DNA of 18,976 bases from Clostridia bacterium (GCA_900751885.1 CAADTH010000016.1:1-18976); one strand, 5' to 3'. Counted from the first letter of the stretch, positions 6,710-13,801 are shown. Notes: generated by a model not told the origin, from the letters alone. Numbers and translations are program-made.

Positions 6710-7422
6710 AAGCGGCGGCCTTTCCACATAAGATACTCTGCACAGATTGCTTTGTAATCTTTTTCAGAGACCTTTAAGATCTCGCCATTTCGTAATTGCG
6801 CTGTATATCCTGAAATTTTGCTGATATAAGACATATTAACGAGAAAACTTTTTTGCAGGCGAATAAAGCCTTTTCCAGACAACCGTTCGGTATAATCGTT
6901 CATTTTTCCACGGCACTCTAATACAGGGGAAGCAGCTTCTGTTGTGTGTAATAAAACACGACGATAGGGAGTACCCTCAACGTATAAAATGTCTCGTAAG
7001 GGAATTTCAATCTGAAGGTTTTTTGAGTCAACCACGATCGTTTCCTTGCCGTCCAAGAGTTTGTCTTGAATCGCATCCAGACAGGAGTCAAGCTCTTCTA
7101 TATAGTTTTCTTTCAAAATATAACGGAAAGCACTAACTTTATATCCACTGGGGGCAAATTGCAAAAAGGCCGTTATAAATACCAATATAAGGTCAGGGTA
7201 GTGCTGACGGATTTGAGAGGCAACCTCCAGGCCGTTCATCTCTGGCATATCAATATCCAAAAATACAGCGTGCAGAGTGCCAAGATTAGAATTTAGCAGA
7301 TCTTGCGGATGGGAGAAAATATGGCAGTTCAAAGCCCAATCTCGTTTTGCAAACCCCATACTGATTTTCTGATATAATTGATCAGAGAATCGCAGATCAT
7401 TATCAAGAATAGCAATTCTCAT
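6706..7422 (-). CDS. agrA: AgrA-like LytTR response regulator
   Basis: 238-residue regulator. The receiver domain covers residues 1-120: acidic D7/D9, phospho-acceptor D56 in FLDIDMPEMNG, T84, and K104 in RYILKE. The LytTR DNA-binding domain covers about 128-235 (IPLRDILYVEG, FIRLQKSFLVNMSYI, LRNGEILKVSEKDY). It should be phosphorylated by the coupled AgrC and bind paired direct repeats; candidates are upstream of agrBD and of the radical SAM gene. The ATG at 7422 fits the receiver-domain start and has AAAGG about 10 bases upstream; longer starts add a basic stretch not typical of the family. Confidence 0.92.
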   Translation of the reverse strand: MRIAILDNDLRFSDQLYQKISMGFAKRDWALNCHIFSHPQDLLNSNLGTLHAVFLDIDMPEMNGLEVASQIRQHYPDLILVFITAFLQFAPSGYKVSAFRYILKENYIEELDSCLDAIQDKLLDGKETIVVDSKNLQIEIPLRDILYVEGTPYRRVLLHTTEAASPVLECRGKMNDYTERLSGKGFIRLQKSFLVNMSYISKISGYTAQLRNGEILKVSEKDYKAICAEYLMWKGRRL

Positions 7423-7459
7423 AAGCGACACGCACCTTTCGACTTGCCTTTTTCTTTTT

Positions 7460-7489
7460 ACCATACAGCTATTTGCCTCACTCTGTCAA
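7460..7489 (-). promoter_or_regulatory. agrA-agrC promoter
   Basis: On the minus strand a consensus -35 TTGACA (7489-7484) is followed after 18 bases by -10 TATGGT (7465-7460). The predicted transcript starts about 30 bases before the agrA ATG. No LytTR repeat pair is seen here, which suggests basal expression of the sensor and inducible expression of the signal genes. Confidence 0.7.
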
Positions 7490-7505
7490 TGATTTTTTAA
7501 GATGT

Positions 7506-7575
7506 GCTTATCTTTAGCACAATTAAAGCTTGGATTTATGCTAAAGTCAAGAAAAGTTCTGATGATTAGCATAAA
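7506..7575. promoter_or_regulatory. TGCTAA/TTAGCA operator cluster between agrA and the XRE gene
   Basis: A perfect 10-base inverted repeat, TTTATGCTAA (7535-7544) and TTAGCATAAA (7566-7575), sits just before the XRE gene. A further CTTTAGCA (7512-7519) pairs with TGCTAAAG (7539-7546), and GTGC/GCAC arms flank 7505-7520. These repeated boxes lie between the divergent agrA and XRE starts and are the natural candidate operators of that XRE protein. Confidence 0.5.
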
Positions 7576-7588
7576 ATGAGGCGTGCCT

Positions 7589-7831
7589 ATGAAAATCTAT
7601 GATTTTAATGGCAAGAAAAATATTAGCGGAGAACGCATTCGAGAAGCTCGAATCAAGATGCATCTATCACAGAAAGCGTTGGCTGTACGGTTAAAGCTGG
7701 AAGGAGTGGAATTAGAAAGAGACTGTATCAGTAGAATTGAGATCGGCACTCGCTTTGTTGCTGATTATGAGATAAAGATGATAGCAAAGACGTTGAATGT
7801 TTCCGTTTTGTGGCTCTTAGGGATCGAGTGA
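7589..7831 (+). CDS. XRE-family regulator of the agr/RiPP cargo
   Basis: 80-residue Cro/C1-type DNA-binding protein with the HTH over residues about 14-75: GERIREARIKMHLSQKALAV, ISRIEIGTRFV, IAKTLNVSVLWLLG. The ATG at 7589 has a GAGG site 7 bases upstream; an in-frame GTG at 7583 is too close to that site. It is divergent from agrA and shares a box-rich intergenic region with it, so it probably represses one or both promoters. Its stop codon lies inside the left arm of its own terminator. Confidence 0.85.
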   Translation: MKIYDFNGKKNISGERIREARIKMHLSQKALAVRLKLEGVELERDCISRIEIGTRFVADYEIKMIAKTLNVSVLWLLGIE

Positions 7832-7865
7832 CCTTGGTGAATGAACCAAGGTCACTTTTGTTATA
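7828..7865 (+). terminator. Rho-independent terminator of the XRE gene
   Basis: A perfect 11-base stem (GTGACCTTGGT / ACCAAGGTCAC, loop GAATGA) is followed by TTTTGTTAT. It isolates the regulator from the maturase transcript. The rest of the gap to 8087 holds the maturase promoter and no convincing gene. Confidence 0.88.
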
Positions 7866-7959
7866 TATGCGTTGATTTACCAGAAGTGGCGCAGCAAGAA
7901 GCCGCGTTTTTGGGGATCTTTTTTTGTGTAGAGGAGGCCACAGCTGCCACAATTCCCTT

Positions 7960-8024
7960 TTTCACTGCACAAAAGCCTGTTTGTACTGAAAAATGCCAAA
8001 TTCATCTCTCAACAGTGCTAATAT
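7960..8024 (+). promoter_or_regulatory. Maturase promoter with paired LytTR-type repeats
   Basis: TTTCACTGCACAAA (7960-7973) and TTGTACTGAAAAAT (7981-7994) are direct repeats with a 21 bp period. The extended -10 box TGCTAATAT (8016-8024) has its TAATAT hexamer starting at 8019, 34 bases after the second ACTG. Period, orientation to the gene and distance to the -10 equal those at the agrBD promoter. There is no good -35. This makes the RiPP cluster a predicted direct target of the AgrA-like regulator. Confidence 0.6.
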
Positions 8025-8087
8025 AAAGACGACCAAAGCGCTGGAATAAGGGCTGCCAGACAAAAGTTGTTCACAGGAGGGATTAAA

Positions 8088-9380
8088 ATGCACCTAAAGG
8101 AATCTGCCTACAACTTCATTTATGATGACCTGGGCAAAGATCAGATTGTATTTTACAACTCACGCACTGGTGCACTGGCAGTAGTGCATGAAGATCAGTA
8201 TAAGCAGTATAAGGGGTTTCAGGAGAAAGGAAAAGAAATTGAGGATGCGGAGTTCCTCAAGAATCTTTTGAAATGCGGATATCTGCTTCCAGCAGAAGTG
8301 GACGAGAAGTTCCTAATCAAAACCAATATGATGCAGGGGCGGTATAACAAGAATTTGCTATCCTTAACTATTGCACCTACGATGGCGTGTAATTTCAGAT
8401 GCATTTATTGTTTTGAGAAAGGGCATTATGGCAATTCCCTGATGGATGGGGAAACACAAATTGCATTGATGAACTTTATCAAATCCCACTTGGATGGAGT
8501 GAAAAACATTAATGTTACTTGGTTTGGTGGAGAACCTCTTTTGGGAATGTCTGTCATCGAAAGCCTGTCCGAACAGATTATAGCTTTGTGTGAAGAGAAA
8601 GAGCTTCAATACCAAGCGGGAATTATTACAAATGGGTATCTTTTGACGCCGGAAAATGCAGAAAAGCTGAAAAAATATAATGTACGATATGCACAAGTTA
8701 CTGTGGATGGACCAAAAGAAATTCATAATGAACGGCGTCCAACGGTTAATGGACAGGGAACATACGATGTTATTATGAATAATCTAAAAAGTATCTGTGG
8801 TATCTTACATGTGCATCTAAGAATCAACGTCGATATTAAAAATATCGAATTAGCCAACGAGGTAGTATCTCATTTGAAGCAAGAAAACATGTTGGAATAC
8901 ATCCACCCCTATCTCGGGCTGGTTATTCCATACAATGGAACGTATGAGGCTGATAAATGTCTTACAAATGAACTCTATTCAAAATACAACTTGTATTTTA
9001 TGAAGAAAAACAATATTCCGTTTCAAACAACATATCCGAGACCTCGTGGCAATCACTGCGTTTCTGATTTCTATAACGGGTGGGTCGTTGATGAAAAAGG
9101 ATATTTGTATAAGTGCTGGAACGATATTGGTGAGATTTCAAAAGCAGTCGGGAATATCAACTTTGGAGAAAATAGTCTGCAAAGCACAAAATTGATTTCC
9201 GAATATTCATCTTGCGATTTCTTTGAAGATCCCAAGTGCAAAGAATGCAAGCTGTTGCCGGTGTGTATGGGAGGCTGCCCCCATAGTCGTGTGGAAGGTA
9301 AAACAATTTGTCATCAATTGAATTTTCGCATGAAGGACTACCTTATTGAATATACACGAACCCTTGTTTCCACAACATAA
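8088..9380 (+). CDS. Radical SAM/SPASM peptide maturase
   Basis: 430-residue peptide-modifying enzyme. Residues 1-85 form an N-terminal substrate-recognition region (NSRTGALAVVHEDQYKQY). The radical SAM core has the CX3CX2C motif C101-C105-C108 (ACNFRCIYCFEKG), WFGGEPLL (145-152) and ITNGYLL (180-186). A SPASM domain for two auxiliary clusters has C324, C343, C376, C384, C387, C393, C397 and C408 (CKECKLLPVCMGGC). Such enzymes commonly make thioether or C-C cross-links on Cys-containing peptides. The likely substrate is the Cys-rich peptide at 10257. It recalls Clostridia maturases of seven-Cys peptides (CcpM type), but I cannot confirm this. AGGAGG lies 7 bases before the ATG. First gene of the cluster transcript. 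Confidence 0.92.
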   Translation: MHLKESAYNFIYDDLGKDQIVFYNSRTGALAVVHEDQYKQYKGFQEKGKEIEDAEFLKNLLKCGYLLPAEVDEKFLIKTNMMQGRYNKNLLSLTIAPTMACNFRCIYCFEKGHYGNSLMDGETQIALMNFIKSHLDGVKNINVTWFGGEPLLGMSVIESLSEQIIALCEEKELQYQAGIITNGYLLTPENAEKLKKYNVRYAQVTVDGPKEIHNERRPTVNGQGTYDVIMNNLKSICGILHVHLRINVDIKNIELANEVVSHLKQENMLEYIHPYLGLVIPYNGTYEADKCLTNELYSKYNLYFMKKNNIPFQTTYPRPRGNHCVSDFYNGWVVDEKGYLYKCWNDIGEISKAVGNINFGENSLQSTKLISEYSSCDFFEDPKCKECKLLPVCMGGCPHSRVEGKTICHQLNFRMKDYLIEYTRTLVSTT

Positions 9381-9419
9381 TGTCTGAACAAAGCTCAAAT
9401 ATTAAAGGGAGGTAATAAT

Positions 9420-10178
9420 ATGCCTGTATCGCGATTCTTGATTCCCTTGGTTTCTACTGTTTGGATCTTTAGTGTGATGGGGGGGATGGGAATGCATGTA
9501 TTGGCAGAGCAACCCACAGAAGTACAGGCGGTAAGGCGACAGTTTTCAACATTGGAGGAAGTGACCGCTGTCCAAGTCCAGGAGGAGGGGTCGACGGTCC
9601 GCTTCCTACCGGGGGAGGGAGAGGAAGTCTGCGTCCGCTATGCGGATACGACAGCGGAAGCACTGTACGAGATTCAGGTCGAGAACGGCACCCTGGTCGT
9701 CCAAAAATTAAAAGCCCCACCCCCGAAAGTTGTCACCATCAACGGAACGATTATGCAGTTTGAGGTGGACAGCGCCTATGACCTGGAGATTGTCCTGCCC
9801 CAGCGTCAGTATAAGTCGATCGTTGTAGAAAATCCGTCCGGAGGCAATGTAGAGATGGATTCTATTACAGCCAAGGAAATCTGCACTGAGTTAAAAAATG
9901 GATCTTCGGTGTTTTCAAAAACACAGTCTGACAGAATAAAATCAGAAATTGAAAACGGCTCCGTAGTGTTCGAACATCCAACTTCCTCTCAATACGATTG
10001 CACGGTGAAGAACGGAGAGATCAAGGGAGATGTTGTAGGCAGGTATGAGGATTACACGGTAAAGGCTAGGGTCAAAAATGGTTCTTGTATGTTGAAATCT
10101 CGCTTGGATGCTGCGAATCAACACGCAATGAATCTCTACGTGGAGAATGGTCGAATCGAAGTCCATTTTAAAAATTAA
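9420..10178 (+). CDS. Exported DUF4097-like beta-repeat protein
   Basis: 252-residue protein with an N-terminal signal sequence: hydrophobic residues 5-25 and a likely cleavage after VLA29. The rest is a ladder of beta strands with repeated turns of the form (E/K)NG: VENGTL, LKNGSSVF, IENGSVVF, VKNGEIKG, VKNGSCML, VENGRIEV. This is typical of DUF4097/adhesin-like beta-helix proteins. The function in the cluster is unknown; immunity, surface anchoring or peptide binding are possible. GGGAGG lies 7 bases before the ATG. The first half (to about 9800) is much GC-richer than the second half, hinting at a mosaic gene. It lies between maturase and precursor, separated by 39 and 78 bases. Confidence 0.7.
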   Translation: MPVSRFLIPLVSTVWIFSVMGGMGMHVLAEQPTEVQAVRRQFSTLEEVTAVQVQEEGSTVRFLPGEGEEVCVRYADTTAEALYEIQVENGTLVVQKLKAPPPKVVTINGTIMQFEVDSAYDLEIVLPQRQYKSIVVENPSGGNVEMDSITAKEICTELKNGSSVFSKTQSDRIKSEIENGSVVFEHPTSSQYDCTVKNGEIKGDVVGRYEDYTVKARVKNGSCMLKSRLDAANQHAMNLYVENGRIEVHFKN

Positions 10179-10208
10179 TGATGGATGAGAATAGCATCGG
10201 TAGATGCA

Positions 10209-10241
10209 TGCTAATATTGATGTTATCTCTAATATTATAAT
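10209..10241 (+). promoter_or_regulatory. Possible promoter elements before the precursor gene
   Basis: An extended -10-like TGCTAATAT (10209-10217) and a consensus TATAAT (10236-10241) lie upstream of the precursor. No convincing -35 and no LytTR-type repeat pair are seen, so a separate start is only possible. Confidence 0.3.
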
Positions 10242-10256
10242 CGAAAGGAGAACAGT

Positions 10257-10433
10257 ATGAACATTTTAATTCCTCCCATTGTTAACATGCCGAGAGTATG
10301 CGATGAATGTCCTGAGGATTTGTGTCTCATTGGATACACACCGCCTTGCCCGAGTCAGTGTTACGATTTTGATTTTACGTGCGAGCCGATTTACAATTCG
10401 TATGAGTGTTCAGGCACATTTACCATGAGCTGA
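10257..10433 (+). CDS. Seven-cysteine RiPP precursor peptide
   Basis: 58-residue peptide, the probable substrate of the maturase. A short hydrophobic, Pro-containing leader (MNILIPPIVNMPRV) is followed by a core with Cys at 15, 18, 23, 31, 35, 42 and 51, rich in Asp/Glu, Pro and Tyr (VCDECPEDLC, PPCPSQCYDFDFTC). No Gly-Gly cleavage motif and no signal peptide are visible. AAAGGAG lies 6 bases before the ATG, an excellent ribosome site. It sits between the DUF4097-like gene and the exporter and is followed by a terminator-like hairpin. Seven cysteines recall Clostridia 'Clo7bot'-type precursors, an unverified comparison. It could alternatively be a metal-binding or disulfide peptide, but the neighbours favour a RiPP. 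Confidence 0.8.
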   Translation: MNILIPPIVNMPRVCDECPEDLCLIGYTPPCPSQCYDFDFTCEPIYNSYECSGTFTMS

Positions 10434-10445
10434 CACAATTATATG

Positions 10446-10507
10446 AGCAAGGGCATTGTGATTCTTTTGGGAATTCTCTCCATAGGGTTGCAATGCTCTT
10501 GCTTTTT
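10446..10507 (+). terminator. Terminator/attenuator between precursor and exporter
   Basis: AGCAAGGGCATTG (10446-10458) pairs with CAATGCTCTTGCT (10491-10503) with a single G-T pair, loop 32 bases, then TTTTT. It would reduce transcription into the ABC gene and keep the precursor more abundant than its exporter, a common arrangement in peptide clusters. Confidence 0.65.
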
Positions 10508-10529
10508 ATGATATTGATTGGTGATAAAA

Positions 10530-12146
10530 ATGTTTTGCTTTTTAATGAGTAAAATCAAGGAGGTTAGGCGAGAAGCGATTGCCTATCTTTCAATCACATT
10601 GTTTTTATGGCTTATTGGAATATTGACTCCATACATATCTGGACTTTATATTGATTTTCTGATTACAGAGATATCTTTTAAATTGCTTATTTGGTTTGTC
10701 GTAGTTATCGCTGTTATTGGAAGTCTGCAAATGTTCTGTCGATATTTTATGTCGGTGGCATCAACAAAATTCAATCAGAAGCTAGTTGCAAGTATCAGTA
10801 GTAATATCTATCAAAAAATTTTTAACTCAAGATACAGCGAGTATACGAATGTTGATAATGCTTATTATATAGATCAAATCAACAAAGATACTTCTACACT
10901 TGTAACTTTTTTCTCTGCCAACATACTAAGCTTTTTCTTTCAAATTGCGACAATTATTATTAGTGCTATAATTGTGCTAAGAGCAGATAAATTGCTTTGT
11001 ATGATTGTTTTCTCTGTGATACCGGTATATATTATTACATTTCTCTGGAATCAGAAGGGATTGTATATCTCTCGGAGGATACAAAAAGAAAAATCGAATG
11101 AGTTTTTTTCACGCTGTTCAGAACAGATTAATAAGTTTGAATATATTAAAAGAAACACCTTGAATATTGAGATGAAAAGTCGATTTCAAGAAGCTTTTGA
11201 TAAAATGATGGGATCATCGATACATGCAATCAAAGTAAGCTACGTATTTACAAATTTAAATCAATTTGTAGTTTTATTGATTTATGTGTGCATTGTCGGG
11301 ATTGGCGGCTACAAAGTAAGTACAGGTAGTCTTAGTGTTGGTTTCTTTTCCATAATAAACACGTATTTCAATATGATTATCAGCTCAATTTCATACTTTA
11401 TTGGATTGGCTGGAAGTTATCAGGATGCCAAAATATCTTTTCAACGTATTGAAAAGATTTTGAAATCACCCGACGAGGAAAAAGGGGAACAGGGGATCGA
11501 TTCGATTCAAAAAGTTGAATGCAAAGACTTTTCTCTCCGGCATGGAAGCCATATGCTCTTGGATCATTGCAGCATTACATTTTATCGAGGAAGAATTTAT
11601 GGTCTGTACGGCCAGAATGGAACTGGCAAGACAACTTTTTTGAACGCCCTTATCGGTCTTTTTTCGGGAGAAACGTCTGGAATCGTTTCCTATAACGGAA
11701 TTGCGATCGATCGGCTCAATATGCCATTGCTCCGGCGGCAGAAAATTTCCTATGTCGAACAAACTCCAGTCATGTTGAATATGCCGGTCAAGGCATTTTT
11801 GAATTTTGGAATTGAGCAAAGCCAATCTGTCGCAGAGACACAAAAAATGCTCATAGAAATGCTGGAAATAGACGGTCTTCTGACAAAAGATATCAATGAA
11901 AACGGAAGCAATCTCTCAGGGGGAGAAAAACAAAAGCTGTCGATTGTAAGAGCATTAAGTAAAGAAAGCTTTCTGATCCTGTTGGATGAGCCGACTTCTG
12001 CTCTTGACAAGGATAGCATTGAAAAGCTGATGACGCTGCTCAAACAAAGGAAAACGCAAGCGATCATTTTATTGGTTTCACATGATCAGAAGGTATTGGA
12101 ACAATGCGATGAGGTAATCGATATTTCCGATCTTCGAGGCAACTAG
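10530..12146 (+). CDS. ABC exporter (fused permease and ATPase)
   Basis: 538-residue half-transporter, expected to act as a homodimer. Residues 1-310 are a type I exporter membrane domain with about six spans (for example 19-36, 52-70, 128-150, 156-173, 243-262, 268-293). The ATPase shows Walker A GQNGTGKTT (361-369), Q-loop Q411, signature LSGGE (462-466), Walker B FLILLDE (481-487) and H518. No C39 peptidase domain precedes the membrane part, so it would export without removing a Gly-Gly leader. The ATG at 10530 follows a modest GGTGA site; TTG 10518, GTG 10521 and ATG 10545 are alternatives. Last gene of the RiPP cluster; likely cargo is the modified peptide, and self-protection is also possible. 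Confidence 0.93.
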   Translation: MFCFLMSKIKEVRREAIAYLSITLFLWLIGILTPYISGLYIDFLITEISFKLLIWFVVVIAVIGSLQMFCRYFMSVASTKFNQKLVASISSNIYQKIFNSRYSEYTNVDNAYYIDQINKDTSTLVTFFSANILSFFFQIATIIISAIIVLRADKLLCMIVFSVIPVYIITFLWNQKGLYISRRIQKEKSNEFFSRCSEQINKFEYIKRNTLNIEMKSRFQEAFDKMMGSSIHAIKVSYVFTNLNQFVVLLIYVCIVGIGGYKVSTGSLSVGFFSIINTYFNMIISSISYFIGLAGSYQDAKISFQRIEKILKSPDEEKGEQGIDSIQKVECKDFSLRHGSHMLLDHCSITFYRGRIYGLYGQNGTGKTTFLNALIGLFSGETSGIVSYNGIAIDRLNMPLLRRQKISYVEQTPVMLNMPVKAFLNFGIEQSQSVAETQKMLIEMLEIDGLLTKDINENGSNLSGGEKQKLSIVRALSKESFLILLDEPTSALDKDSIEKLMTLLKQRKTQAIILLVSHDQKVLEQCDEVIDISDLRGN

Positions 12147-12168
12147 AGGAAAACGAGGTGGCAAGCAG

Positions 12169-12197
12169 GGCATTCGTATATACAAATGCCATTTTTG
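12169..12197 (+). terminator. Terminator after the ABC exporter
   Basis: GGCATTcGTAT / ATACaAATGCC forms a near-perfect 11-base stem with one mismatch, followed by ATTTTTG, starting 22 bases after the exporter stop. It closes the RiPP transcript. A further perfect hairpin, CTGCATCC/GGATGCAG, lies at 12241-12259 without a T run; nothing else is visible up to 12290. Confidence 0.65.
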
Positions 12198-12290
12198 CGT
12201 TGCAAAATGCTTGTTGGGATAGTCCCAAACCCTTTGTGTACTGCATCCGCTGGATGCAGGCTGCGCATTTGTGCCAAATGCTTCTATAAC

Positions 12291-12341
12291 AAAAAAGAAC
12301 ACCGAGGGCTCCCCCCAAAATAGGAAGAATCCTCGGTGTTC
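12291..12341 (-). terminator. Terminator of the MOBP-type relaxase gene
   Basis: On the minus strand a perfect 11-base stem (GAACACCGAGG / CCTCGGTGTTC) is followed by TTTTTT. It begins 5 bases after the relaxase stop and marks the border between cargo and mobility region. Confidence 0.88.
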
Positions 12342-12346
12342 TCTGC

Positions 12347-13732
12347 TTATCGTGTCTGCGCTTTTTCCTTGGTGGTCTTTTCTTCTGCGAAAAAAATCTC
12401 TACATTCTTCTGTGCTTTCATCAGTTCCTGCATCTCATCACGCGCCTTGCGGTAGGCTGGATAAGCAGCTTTCTTTTGAGAAAGCAGTGTGGAGTATTCT
12501 GTGTTCAGTTCTTTTACCTTTGGCAGCTTTTTCAGTCCAGCTTCGTCAAAAGTGGCTTTTGCCGCCCGGTGCAGTGTGATCTGCTCCCGGTGTTCTTCCA
12601 GAAACTTTTTGCTGTACCCGGCCTTACGATAGGCATCATACACAGGTCTTGTTTTGGCGTAGTTGATGATGTGCGCCCGCAGGACGGCAATCTCCGCCAT
12701 GCGCTGCTCTGCGGCCTTGATGGAATCGCCTAGCTCATGGTATCGAGCAGTTGCCGCATTCACTCTTTCCTGCATTTCTTCGATGTTGCCGATTTTATTT
12801 TCTTGCAAGAAGATCAGGGTCTTGGACATCTCTTTCAGATTGTAGCGTTTTGCCCACCGTGCATAGCTTTCGCTCTTGCCCTCAGAGAGTTTCGCCTGAA
12901 TGTCCACCAACAGATGGAACGGTTTCTCTTTTGGCGGCTGTTTCTGGTGCGGGCGGTGTTCGGCTTCTCCGGCAATGACCGCCTTGATTTCATCTTCGCT
13001 GTACCCTGCACCCAGTGTCCGAAAACGGATAAAGCGTTTCTGCCGGGCGCCTTTGACGGAGGTGTGCTTTCCTCGCTTGATTTCATAGCCCTGCTGTTCC
13101 AACTTTTGAAGAAAGGCTTCAAAGTCTGCGGGCTTCTCGTTCAGCAGGATGTTGTCGATTACGGTGCACAGCTTATCCCGATTGCTTTCTCTGGGTGGAT
13201 AAAGGGTGCGCTTCTGCCGCTCCCGGTATGGCTTGATTTCAATGACGGAGAGCTGATGCTCCAGACAAATCAAATCGCTCAGTCGCTGCACCGCAAGCCC
13301 AGATAACAAAAAATCCCGGAATTTCCGGGTACTGTCCAGTGCGGTGGAGTTGTAGATGATGTGATTGTGAATATGTTCCCGGTCGGTATGGGTCGCAACG
13401 ATAAAGGCATACTTGCCCTTGGTAAACCGCATGGCAAGTTCATAACCGACCTTGTTGGCTTCCTCGGCGGTGATTTCTCCGGGCTTGAACGATTGCCGAA
13501 TCTGATAGGCAATCACATCGTTTTTCTGCCTGCGCCCAGTCATCAGTTCATACTGGCGTTTGGAGAGCATGAATTCTTCATCAACCGTCAAGGGACTGCA
13601 TTCGTAACTGCTGACCAGTTCGCCCTGCTGTGTCTTGTCCGGGTTCTGGGCGTAATCCGTGCGGCTTTTCAGACAGGCCGCAACGGATTTTCCCTTGTTT
13701 TTGTGCAGTGCAATCAATCGGGTTGCTGCCAT
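12347..13732 (-). CDS. MOBP-type relaxase/mobilization nuclease
   Basis: 461-residue relaxase that should nick oriT and pilot the transferred strand. The N-terminal domain has the likely catalytic tyrosine in RTDY (Y27) and the metal-binding histidines H120, H122, H124 (DREHIHNHIIYNS), as in the Relaxase/VirD2 family. The middle (ADFEAFLQKLEQQGYEIKRG) and the coiled-coil C-terminus fit relaxases of Tn1549-like Clostridia elements. Start: the ATG at 13732 with GGGGAG 7 bases upstream; GTG at 13738 is also in frame. Unusually, it is separated from mobC by an opposite-strand gene and a hairpin, so it cannot easily share the mobC transcript. Confidence 0.9.
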   Translation of the reverse strand: MAATRLIALHKNKGKSVAACLKSRTDYAQNPDKTQQGELVSSYECSPLTVDEEFMLSKRQYELMTGRRQKNDVIAYQIRQSFKPGEITAEEANKVGYELAMRFTKGKYAFIVATHTDREHIHNHIIYNSTALDSTRKFRDFLLSGLAVQRLSDLICLEHQLSVIEIKPYRERQKRTLYPPRESNRDKLCTVIDNILLNEKPADFEAFLQKLEQQGYEIKRGKHTSVKGARQKRFIRFRTLGAGYSEDEIKAVIAGEAEHRPHQKQPPKEKPFHLLVDIQAKLSEGKSESYARWAKRYNLKEMSKTLIFLQENKIGNIEEMQERVNAATARYHELGDSIKAAEQRMAEIAVLRAHIINYAKTRPVYDAYRKAGYSKKFLEEHREQITLHRAAKATFDEAGLKKLPKVKELNTEYSTLLSQKKAAYPAYRKARDEMQELMKAQKNVEIFFAEEKTTKEKAQTR

Positions 13733-13773
13733 CGGCACTCTCCCCTTCCTTTTTTCTCAAAATCAAGTTGGAT

Positions 13774-13801
13774 TTGCAGCTGAAATCTGATATGCTAATA
13801 T
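13774..13801 (+). promoter_or_regulatory. Promoter of the zinc-finger gene between mobC and relaxase
   Basis: TTGCAG (13774-13779) is followed after 16 bases by TAATAT (13796-13801) with an extended -10 TG at 13793. The predicted start is about 20 bases before the gene's ATG. Confidence 0.6.

Noticed and set aside
7869..7997. Minus-strand 42-codon frame with CSEKGNCGSCG, at first sight a second Cys-rich peptide
   Set aside because: Its ATG has a GAGAG directly adjacent with no usable spacing, and it overlaps the maturase promoter repeats on the opposite strand. No other support.
7841..8026. Plus-strand 61-codon frame with several Cys before the maturase
   Set aside because: It begins inside the XRE terminator, lacks a ribosome site and spans the promoter elements.
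13776..13792. TTGCAGCTGAAATC resembles the plus-strand view of the LytTR-type repeat
   Set aside because: Single copy, no 21-bp partner, wrong spacing; better explained as the -35 region of the zinc-finger gene.
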